From Taeniopygia guttata (lineage: Eukaryota > Chordata > Aves > Passeriformes > Estrildidae): DNA of 64,000 nt. How positions within the stretch are numbered: the first letter of the stretch is position 1; the number at the start of each line of letters is the position of its first letter. Positions 47,201 through 56,600 of this stretch are shown here, one piece after another. A program made the position numbers and the translations under genes. The stretch spans positions 5,964,501-6,028,500 of the forward strand of contig NC_133050.1 of NCBI RefSeq assembly GCF_048771995.1, in the 5' to 3' direction. The notes beneath the pieces were generated by a model that saw only the letters and a program-made list of their open reading frames with translations, was not told the origin of the DNA and ran no database searches.

Positions 47201-50200
47201 TTCCGTCCCCTTCCTTGCCCCATTTCCATCCCCATCCTCACCCCATTTCTGTCCCCATCCTCACCCCATTTCCATCCCCATCCTCACCCCATTTCCATCC
47301 CCATCCTCGCCACATTTCCACCCCCATCCTCGCCCCATTTCCATCCCCCTCTCGCCCCATTTCCATCCCCATTCTCGTCCCATTTCCATCCCCATCCTCA
47401 CCCCATTTCCATCCCCATCCTCACCCCATTTCCATCCCCATCCTCGCCCCATTTCCATCCCCATCCTCACCCCATTTCCGTCCCCATCCTCACCCCATTT
47501 CCATCCCCATCCTCGCCCCATTTCCACCCCAGTCTCACCCCATTTCCATCCTCCTCTCACCCCATTTCCATCCCCATCCTCGCCCCATTTCCATCCCCCT
47601 CTCGCCCCATTTCCATCCCCATTCTCGCCCCATTTCCATCCCCATCCTCACCCCATTTCCATCCCATCCTCACCCCATTTCCATCCTCCTCTCGCCACAT
47701 TTTCATCCCCCTCTCACCCCATTTCCATCCCCCTCTCACCCCATTTCTGTCCCACTCCTTGCTCCATTTCCATCCCCTTCCTTGCCCCATTTCTGCCCCC
47801 TCTCACCCCACTTCCATCCCCCTCTTGCCCCATTTCTGACCCACTTCTCGCCCCATTTCCATCCCCTTCCTTGCCCCATTTCTGACCCACTCCTTGCTTC
47901 ATTTCCATCCCCTTCCTTGCCCCATTTCTACCCCCTCACCCCATTTCTATCCCCCTCTCACCCATTTCTGCCCCTTCTCACCCCATTTCCATCCCCTCTC
48001 ACCCTCTTTCCATTTTCTTCCTCGCCCCATTTCTGTCCCCTCTCACCCTGTTCCCGTCCCCTTCTTCACTCCATTTCTGTTCAACTCTAACCCCACTTCT
48101 GTCCACATCCTCACCTTAGTTCTGTCCCTTTCATCACCCAATTTTCTGCCCCCTCTTCATCCCATTTCTGCTCTCATTTGCTCCATTTCAACCTCATCCT
48201 TGCCCTTTTTCCACTTTCTTCTCATCCCATTTCCATTCCTGCACTTTCCATTTCCATCTCAGTCTCATCCCATTTCAACCCATTCTCACCCCATTTCCAT
48301 CCCAGTCTCAGCCCATTTCCACCCCAGTCTCAGCCCATTTCCACCCCAGTCTCACCCCATTTCCACCCCAGTCTCAGCCCATTTCCACCCCAGTCTCATC
48401 CCATTTCCACCCCAGTCTCAGCCCATTTCCACCCCATTCTCAGCCCATTTCCACCCCAGTCTCACCCCATTTCCACCCCAGTCTCAGCCCATTTCTATCC
48501 CATTTCTCACTCCATTTTCATCATCTCCTTGCCCTATTTCCACCCCTCTACTTGTTCAATTTTCTTCCCCCTCTTGTCCCATTTCCATTCCCTTCCTTGC
48601 TCCATATTTGTCCTCCCTTCACCACATTTGTGTCCACATTCCTCCCCCATTTATGTTCTTCTCTGCACCCCATTTCTCTCCCACTTTCACCTCATTTCCA
48701 TCTTCTTCCTCACTCTATTTCCACTGTTCTCCCCATCCCATTTCTTTTCCCCTTGCCCCATTCCCATCTGCCTCCTCACCCCAATTCCATCCTGCTCACC
48801 CCATTTCTTTCCCTTTCTGCATCCCATTCCCACCTTCCCCTTGCCCTATTGCTGCCTCATTTCCATTCTCCTCTCTTTATTTCCATCCTACTCTCACCCC
48901 ATTTCTTCCTCTCCCCATCTCCATCCCTCTCCTTGCCCCATTCCTACCTCCCTCACCATCCTGTTCCCTTTCTCTTCCTCGCCCCATTCCCATCCTTTCC
49001 TTACCCCTCTTCCACCTGCCACCCTTCATCCTCCCTTCCCACCCTCCCTCTGTTCCTGCCGGTACCTTCTCCCACCCTTCATCCCCATCTCCTCCTCCTC
49101 CTCCTCTCCTGCTGCCTCCACTTTTTCTCTCTCTTTCTTTCTCCTCCCTCCTGACTTGCACTCGGCCTGTCCGGTCCCTGGAGCCCCACAGCAGCAGCTC
49201 CTCTGTCTCCCCGACTTCTCTCGCTCTCCTCCGGTGCCGACACACGGTCTCCGCAGTCAGACCCCTCTAGACTCCGCTGGTTGTGCGTCCGTCCGTCCGT
49301 CCGTCCGTCCGGAATTCCCCTTCCCCTGCGTCCGGCCGCCTCCCTGCCCGTGGGGTGGGGGGCACTGCCTGACACCCCCACTGCTGCTTCTCCCCACAGC
49401 GCCCGAGGCCCCCGTCATCGACACGCAGCGCACCTACACCTACGACCAGATCTTCCTGTGCTGGCGGCTGCCGCAGCACTCGCCGCCCGCCTGGCACTAC
49501 ACCGTGGAGTTCCGCAAGACCGACGCCAAGGCCAAGGGGCTGAAGCTGTGGCAGCGGCGGGAGGAGGTGAGGGGCACCTGCGCCCTGGTCGAGTACCTGG
49601 ACACCGACAGCGTCTACGTGCTGCGGGTGAAGGGTTACAACAAGGCGGGTTTCGGGGATTACAGCGAGGACATCTACCTGCACACGCCGCCCGCCCCAGG
49701 TGAGAGGGATGGGTGTTTGGATCAGCACGGAGCGCCCCGCTGTGCTGTGCTGCTCACATTTCTCCTCTCTGCTCCCTACAGTCCTCAACTTTTTCCTGGA
49801 CAACCGCTGGGGCTTCAACCGGGACCGGCTGGCCATCAGCAAGGACCAGCGCGCGGTGCGCAGCGTCCCCGGCATCCCCATGCTGTTCGCCGCCGAGCGC
49901 CTGATGACCAGCTGCCACCTCTCCATCGACCTGGTCATCGGCGACGTGGCCATCACCCAGGGCAAGAGCTACTGGGCCTGCTGCGTGGATCCCAGCTCCT
50001 ACCTGGTCAAGGTGGGCGTGGGGCTGGAGAGCAAACTGCAGGAGTGGTTCCAGGTGCCGCAGGATGTGGTGAGCCCCAGGTGAGCGTGGTGGTTTGGGGG
50101 TGGAGGGTTTGTTTCTACCCACCCCAACAGGCGCTGGGATGTTCTTACCCTCTTGGGGGAGGGCTCACCTGTCCCACCCCACAGGTATGACCCCGACAGC

Positions 50201-50560
50201 GGCCACGACAGCGGGGCAGAGGACACCACGGTGGAGGCTCCTCCTCCCTACGCCTTCCTCACCATCGGCATGGGCAAGATTTTGCTGTCGCACGGCTCGG
50301 CCCTCACGTCCCGCGACCCCAACGGCTGCACCGTGCCCTTGCCCCCTCGCATTGGCATCTGCCTGGACTACGAGCAGGGCAAGGTGAGCTTCTACGACGC
50401 CGTGTCCTTCCGCGAGCTCTGGGAGTGCGGTGTGGACTGCTCGGGGCCCGTCTGCCCTGCCTTCTGCTTCATCGGAGGGGGGGCCCTGCACCTCCAGGAG
50501 CTGGTGGCCAACAAGCAGGAGAGGAAAGTGACCATCGGGAACTTCGCCAAGCTGGACTGA
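41286..50560 (+). CDS. TRIM46: tripartite motif protein 46, complete
   Basis: Microtubule-bundling TRIM protein of class I (COS-FN3-SPRY), known to organise parallel microtubules at the axon initial segment. Ten coding exons: 41286-41348, 43390-43645, 44773-45116, 45577-45720, 45833-45928, 46049-46302, 46385-46506, 49400-49699, 49782-50079 and 50185-50560. They total 2253 bp, 750 aa (human 759). The start is [20 protein letters not shown]. Domains: RING (about 33-131, CPVC...CTHNVC...CPAC with the family's long insert), B-box 1 (about 170-215), B-box 2 (about 222-262, [20 protein letters not shown]), coiled coil (about 265-380), COS box (about 375-426), FN3 (428-525, [19 protein letters not shown]), SPRY (527-745) ending in [11 protein letters not shown]. 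All borders are AG/GT and phases join. Introns 1, 2 and 7 are huge minisatellites; intron 3 holds a CR1. Confidence 0.97.
41640..43350. repeat. CTGGTCCTGGCC-type minisatellite in TRIM46 intron 1
   Basis: The left part (to about 41930) is CCCATCCCAGTCC-like. The rest is a mosaic of GGTGCTGGTCCTGGCCCTG, GGCCCAGATCCTG and GGTGCTGATCTCAGCC blocks, with longer periods of about 60 bp repeated towards the right end. The array stops about 40 bp before exon 2. It is open in one plus-strand frame continuous with exon 2. Confidence 0.93.
43646..44700. repeat. GGGATGGCTGGAGGGG-type minisatellite in TRIM46 intron 2
   Basis: Imperfect repeats of GGGACAGGGATGGCTGGAGG and GGGACAGCCAGAGGGGACAG, with a loose longer period of roughly 50-100 bp, fill the intron between exons 2 and 3. 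Confidence 0.9.
45145..45496 (+). mobile_element. CR1 LINE, 3' fragment
   Basis: Sense-oriented end of a chicken-repeat-1 retrotransposon in TRIM46 intron 3. Recognisable CR1 blocks in order: TTCAGCCTGGAGAGGAGAAG, GGCCTTCTGGTGTCTGAAGG, GATAGGACAAAGGGCAACGG, TTTAGGTTAGATATTAG, GTTGCCCATGGAAGTTGTG and GGTTCCCTTCCAAGCGCAG, closing with the CR1-specific 8-bp end ATTCTGTGATTCT. The fragment is 5' truncated as usual and moderately diverged. An AATAAA inside it is part of the element. Confidence 0.93.
47004..47093. repeat. 9-bp minisatellite in TRIM46 intron 7
   Basis: About ten perfect copies of CATCCCCTC. It lies just upstream of a much longer CCATTTCCATCCCC array. Confidence 0.95.
47160..49070. 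repeat. 23-bp-type minisatellite in TRIM46 intron 7
   Basis: Units of CCCCATTTCCATCCCCATCC or CCCCATTTCCACCCCAGTCT dominate from 47160 to about 48500, then decay into a long pyrimidine-rich tail to about 49070. The intron is about 2.9 kb and its plus strand is almost purine-free. Long open frames across it are artefacts. Confidence 0.92.
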
Positions 50561-51294
50561 GCCATGCCCACGGTCCCCATGAGTGGGACACGAGTGGCCA
50601 GGGAGCAGAGCAGGGGCAGTCCCAGCCCTGCCACCGCTGGGGACAGGCCAGGTGTTTGTTTTGGGGGATGGTGGGGACAGGGACAGCTTTGCCGTCCCCT
50701 CCTCACCCTGTCCACCTGCCCCAAGCTCTGGCTCAGCCCCAGGCTGCTCTGGGCTGGGGCTGTGGGCAGGGCTGGCAGAGGGTCAGCCCGAGAGATGGGT
50801 CAGGGAGGGGGACGGGGCTGCGCAGGGAGGGGGGTGGAAGGTGACAGTGGGGTGACAGCGCAGGGGACAGGCTGGGTGCTGGTGGGGATGGGGGAGGCAG
50901 ATGGGGTGGGGGAGAGGGATGGGGCTGGGGGGAGGCTGGGCTGGAACAAGGTGTGAAGATGTTTTGTAAAATGGCTCATTTTCAACGTGGATAATCTGGC
51001 TGCAGCCAGGCAGAGCCCCCGGGCACAGCCAGCGTGGGGTCCCTCCCGTGGGCTGCTGGGCACCTCGGTGCCCACCGCCTGCTCTGCCCTGTCCTTGGGG
51101 AGCAAGGGCCACATTTGGCTGCTGTTACACCCACCCCATGGCCTGGGTGGGCTGCAGGACCCGGGTCTGACCCCAGCCAGGAGCCCCAAGCACCGTGGGG
51201 GCTGTGCCAGCAGTCCCACAGCGGGATCTGGCCGAGCTGCTGTCATTTCTCCTGGTTCTGTTACAACAAACGCTGTATTTTCATGGTTTCCTAC

Positions 51295-51300
51295 AATAAA
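51295..51300 (+). terminator. poly(A) signal of TRIM46
   Basis: AATAAA in CCTACAATAAACTGC, 735 bp after the TRIM46 stop. The preceding AT-rich stretch differs from the surrounding GC-rich DNA, as expected of a 3' UTR end. Confidence 0.8.
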
Positions 51301-51366
51301 CTGCAATGCCAGACTCCTCCGGAGCCTCCCTGGCACAGGGGGGCCATGGGGGCAGGCTGGGCACGG

Positions 51367-52160
51367 GGTCAGGGTGCCAAGGGACGTGGGGACCTTGGGT
51401 TTGGGTTGGATGTGGGGTGTCAGGGCTGTGGGGTCTCAGGGCTGTGGCGTCATGGGGCTGTGGGGTCATGGGGCTGTGGGGCCTCAGGGCTGTGGAGTCT
51501 CAGGACTGTGAGGTCATGGGGCTGTGAGGTCATGGGGCTGTGGGGTCATGGGGCTGTGGGGTCATGGGGCTGTGGGGTTTCAGGTCTGTGGGGTCTCAGG
51601 GCTGTGGGGTCTGGGGTCACAGGGCTGTGGGGTCACGGGGCTGTGGGGTCTCGGGGCTGTGGAGTGTCAGGGCTGTGGGATCATGGGGCTGTGGGGTCAT
51701 GGGGCTGTGGGTCGCTGGGCTGGCCATGGGGCCTGAGACCAGGCTGTCCAGAGGCACATGCCCAGAGGCGTGCACAGGACTGGGGGCCATGGGGCTGGGC
51801 TGTCCTTTGGGCCGTGGCCAGCAAGTGCCAACCCTGCCCAGCAGTGCTGACGTGTCAGGCCCTACCCGTGCTCTGCACAGCACAGGCTGTCAGGGGGCTC
51901 CTGGATGGGACATCCCGCCACTGGGCCCAGAACAAACTCCTTCAGCACCGCTGGGGAGCCCCAAGGGCGGCCAGCCCAGCCAGGGGGACTGTGGGGTCAT
52001 GGGGCTGTGGGGTTTCAGGGCTGTGGGATCATGGGGCTGTGGGGTTTCAGGGCTGTGGGGCCACAGGGCTGTGGGGTTGCAGGGCTGTGGGGTCACAGGG
52101 CTGTGGGGTCTCGGGGCTGTGGGGTTTCAGGGCTGTGGGGTGTCAGGGCTGGGTGCTGAG
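51367..52160. repeat. 16-bp minisatellite downstream of TRIM46
   Basis: Two blocks (51400-51720 and 51985-52155) of GGGGCTGTGGGGTCAT or GGGCTGTGGGGTCTCA units, about thirty in all, separated by 265 bp of unique DNA. The shared units suggest one array split by unique sequence or parallel growth. Confidence 0.92.
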
Positions 52161-53296
52161 GCACCTTCTCAGAGTGGGTGTTGGAGCTGCACCCCCCAAC
52201 CTGGGTACTCTACATGGAGGGGCCACAGGTGGGTGCCTGTCCCTGGGGGTCCCAGTCCCGAAGCTGGAAGGGGAGGGGGCCACAGGGCTGAGCTCTCTGT
52301 GATCAGAACCCTTTGTAGGGCCCAGCCCTGCAAATCAGGTCCCTGTGCCGATTCCTGGGGCCCTGCCCAGGGCTGGGGGGGCTGAGTGGGGAAACCACAG
52401 TGCCAGGCACACCCCGTCCCCTCTCCTAGGCACACAACCCCGTGCCCAGCTGGCAGAACGGATCCGGGGGTGGGGGGTGCTGTGCTGTGCCAGACCCCCA
52501 TCAGTTCAGTCTGAGGGCACCCCCTGTGCTCCAGAGACCCCCAGCCCCTTGCCTGCAGCCCAGCCCAGCTCTGAGAGCTCCCAGCACGTGCCAGGCTCCC
52601 TGGGCACCTGGCACAGCCATGGGCCCCACGTTCTGTGGCCGAGGGCTCCATCAGCCGCCCACTGCTGGGCTGGTCCTGGGGCTGTTCCCGGCCAAGCCCT
52701 GGCTCCGTGCCTGCCACCACATGGGCTTTCTTTGGAGGAGGTTTGCTTTCCTTGTTTTTCTGCCTTTTCAGTGGTTGCCAAAACACTCCCAGTGCCCAGG
52801 AACAAGCCCAGCTCAAACTGGAGCTGCCAGGGGGCCACCGCCACGCTCCAGGGATGGCTGATCCACAGGTCTGTGCCCCGGTGCTGCCACACAGCCTCTT
52901 CTTCCAGCACCCCCAGAGCCTTTTTGGGCTCACTGGGTGTTTGGAAGAGCCCGAGCCTGCAGGGGAGGGGAGCAGGACATGCTGCATGCAGCCAGGGACA
53001 CACGTGCAGCTGCACAGCCCTGGCACCGGCGCATTCCACCTGTGCAGCCACGGGGAAACCGGACATGTCAAACCAGACACGTTAAATCAGAGCAGAAACT
53101 GAGTGTGGGAGGGGTGAGAGGGACGGGGGCTGGCAGGACGTGTCACATCCAGAGGTGTGCAGGCACCAGGGACACGGTGACACCCCCAGGACTGCCTGGA
53201 ATGGGAAACAAGAGCCACCACCCAAACTGAGGCCACCTAGGTGGGTGACAGCCACGTCACTGTCCCAGAGAAACCCCCACATGGCTACCCCCATCC
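52161..53296. other. spacer between TRIM46 and MUC1, no gene seen
   Basis: Convergent interval of the two genes. Unique GC-rich sequence with no exon recognised on either strand. Confidence 0.6.
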
Positions 53297-53302
53297 TTTA
53301 TT
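53297..53302 (-). terminator. poly(A) signal of MUC1
   Basis: TTTATT on the plus strand (AATAAA on the minus strand) in CCTTTATTTTATTTTAACC, with a second overlapping copy at 53302-53307. It lies about 380 bp beyond the MUC1 stop. Confidence 0.75.
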
Positions 53303-53679
53303 TTATTTTAACCGTGATAAATACACCCCAGCCAAGGACCTGCCACCCCGCCGAGCCAAACCCGGCACCGACACCCTGCAAATAAAGATATTTATATAAA
53401 ATAACACCACAAAAAGAGCAGGGGGGAGCACGAGCCCAGCCCTCCACCCCCCAGCACGGAGCAGGGTTGCAAAGCCAAGCGAGTGTGGGGACCGTGGGGT
53501 GTGCGGGACCTTCTCTCCCACCGCTGATCTTCATTTCATCCACTTCTGTCATGTGCACGATGATTCTGCTCCAGAAACCATCCGGCTCCCGCTGCCCACG
53601 AGGGGCTGAGCAGCACCAGGGGATGTGCCCGGGGGCTGCTGCTGCTCCCTGGCAGCCGCCCTCCTTCCCAGCTCATCCT

Positions 53680-56600
53680 TCAGAGGTTGTCAGAGCCGGC
53701 AGTGGGGTTGGTGTAGGTGAAGGTGCCGGCCCTCGTGGTGCTGCCACCGGCCACCTTCAGGGGAGGAAAGATGAAGGGGGTGTCAGGACCGGGCTGAGCC
53801 CCCACCCTGGGGCAGCACAGGAGGACCTGCACCCTCTCCACAGCCACTATGGGCAAGAATAAATATAATGGCCTGGCAAAAGATTTACAATAGGACAGGC
53901 AGGATGAAAATAATCCCCCCTGCTGGTTGGACAATGCCCTTACCTACAGATAGATCCAAAAATCAAATGGACTGTTCGATCTCAACTCCCAAAATGTATG
54001 GTTCATCCCACATCTGTAACCCTACCCTGAAACATCATGGTCTGTGACCCCATTGGTCTAAGTCCTGTTCCAGCCCACCTTGAAGCCCCTTGATAAGGGG
54101 TCTCTGAGGGGCCAGACGCTCTCTTGGAACTTCTGTTCTCTTGAAACTTCCACCCTCTTGAAACTTCCACCCTCTTGGAACTTCCACCCTCTTGGAACTT
54201 CCTCCCTTCTTGGAACTTCTTCCCCTCTCTTGGAACTTCCACCCCTCTCTTGGAACTTCCCCCCTCTTGGAACTTCTTCCCCGTCTCTTGCAACTTCCAC
54301 CCTCTTGCAACTTCCACCCTCTTGCAACTTCTTCCCCTCTCTTGGAACTTCCACCCTCTTGGAACTTCCACCCTCTTGGAACTTCCACCCTCTTGCAAGG
54401 TCTTCCCCTCTCTTGGAACTTCCCCTCTCTTGGAACTTCTTCCCCCCTCTTAGAACTTCCACCCTCTTGGAACTTCCCCTCTCTTGGAACTTCCCCTCTC
54501 TTGGAACTTCTTCCCCTCTCTTGGAATTTCCACCCTCTTGGAACTTCCACCCTCTCCTGGAGCATCCTCTGTACCCCTTGTCTCTCCTCTCCCCATTCCC
54601 TCAGGCCTTGCCACGCTCCAAGCAAGACCTTTCACCATCCCTAATAAACCCGATATTCCAAGAGCAGCCCTCAGAGATCTCTGAATTCTGTTCATCAAAG
54701 CCTTCCCTCCATCCTCCCACGGTGGTGCCCCCACCCATGGGCACCCTGGGCACCCAGGGGTGCCCCCAGCCCCCACTCCCCGTGGCCAGGAGGAGCAGCA
54801 GTGGCCCCGGCCGTGTTCCTGAACGATAAGCCGGCCTGGCGAGTGCGAAGGTAAATATTTACCCAGGCCCCTGCTATTTGCTCAGGGTGAGCTGCTCGAA
54901 GGGAGCCAGAGCAGCTGGACACGGCCCCCGCCCACAGCCCCGCGTGGGGGGAGCGCAGGACACGGGGGACGGGGCCCCACATCGCCCCACATCTCCTTGG
55001 AGAGCCCTTTGCACCTCCAGCTCCAGTTTTGGAGCTGCTGCTGCGGGATAAGGGATGCTGGCTATGGGAATTGCCCCAAAGCTGCTCCCCACCCACGGCA
55101 GAGGGTCTGGGTGGGGCACAGCAGAGCAGGGGGGCAGGCAGTGAGACCCCAATGCTGCTGGGACGGGCACCAGGAGCGGCTGCACAAGGTCGTGGAGTTC
55201 CCTGGGGTCACACACCCGCTCCCAGCGCTGCTCCAGCCAGGCGTGAACGTTACACGCACCTCCCGGCGAGGGGACGAGCTCCCAGAATCCCAAAGTCACA
55301 GAATTCCAGAGTCACAGAGTCCCAGAGTTACAGAATCACAAAATCACAGAGTCACAGAGTCACAAAATCACAGAGTCACAGAGTCCCAGAGTCCCAGAAT
55401 CACAGATTTCCAGAATCCCAGAGTCACAGAATCCCAGAGTCACAGAATCCCAGAGTCACAGTCACAGAATTCCAGAGTCACAGAGTCCCAGAGTTACAGA
55501 ATCACAAAATCACAGAGTCACAGAGTCACAAAATCACAGAGTCACAGAGTCCCAGAGTCCCAGAATCACAGATTTCCAGAATCCCAGAGTCACAGAATCC
55601 CAGAGTCACAGAATCCCAGAGTCACAGAATTCACAGAGTCACAGTGTCACAAAATCCCAGAATCCCAGAATCCCAGAATCCCAGAATCACAGAATCCCAG
55701 AGTCACAGAATCCCAGAGTCGCAGAATCCCAGAGTCGCAGAGTCACAGATTTCCAGAATCCCAGAATCCCAGAATCCCAGTCACAGAATCACAGAATCCC
55801 GGAATCCCAGAATCCCAGAATCACAGATTTCCAGAATCCCAGAATCCCAGTCACAGAATCACAGAATCCCGGAATCCCAGAATCACAGATTTCCAGAATC
55901 CCAGAATCCCAGAATCACAGAATCACAGATTTCCAGAATCCCAGAATCCCAGAATCCCAGAGTCACAGAATCCCACAGTCACAGAGTCACAGAGTCACAG
56001 AGTCACAGAATCCCAGAGTCACAGAATCCCAGAATAATGAGGTTGGAAGAGACCTCTAAGATCATCAAGTCCAACCTATGCCCTAACACCACAACCAGAC
56101 CATAGCACCAAGTGCCAAGTCCAGTCGTTTTTAAACACATCCAGAGATGGTGATTCCACCACCTCCCTAGGAAGACAATTCCAGTATTTTATTATCCTTT
56201 CAGTGAAAAATTTCTTTCCTAATATCCAACCTAAACCTTCCCTGACGTAGCTTGTGTCCCTGCACACCTATCCTGCCCTGCCACCTCTGTCAGCAGCCCA
56301 GGGGTGCACCCCTGCTCTCCACCCTCCTGGGAGGGCAGTGCTGGGGTTTTTGCCCTCACCTGGCTGTAGGGGTTGGGTTTGCTGCTGGGGGACACGTAGC
56401 GCCCGTGGCTCTGGTACTGCAGGTACTCAGCCATGGGGTGGTAAGAGTCCTTCTGGCTCAGCAGGTCCAGCTTCCCGCGGCTTTTCCGGCGGCAGCTGCA
56501 GGTGGACTTGGGGAGAGAGAGGGCTCAGAGCTTGGCTGGTGTGGGGACAGGGATGGGACACCAAGCAGCAGGATGCAGGTGAGGATTGGGGTGGGGATGG

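Noticed and set aside
48178-50190. 670-codon plus-strand frame
   Set aside because: It is intron 7 repeat of TRIM46 read through into exon 8; the splice acceptor at 49399 explains the true coding part.
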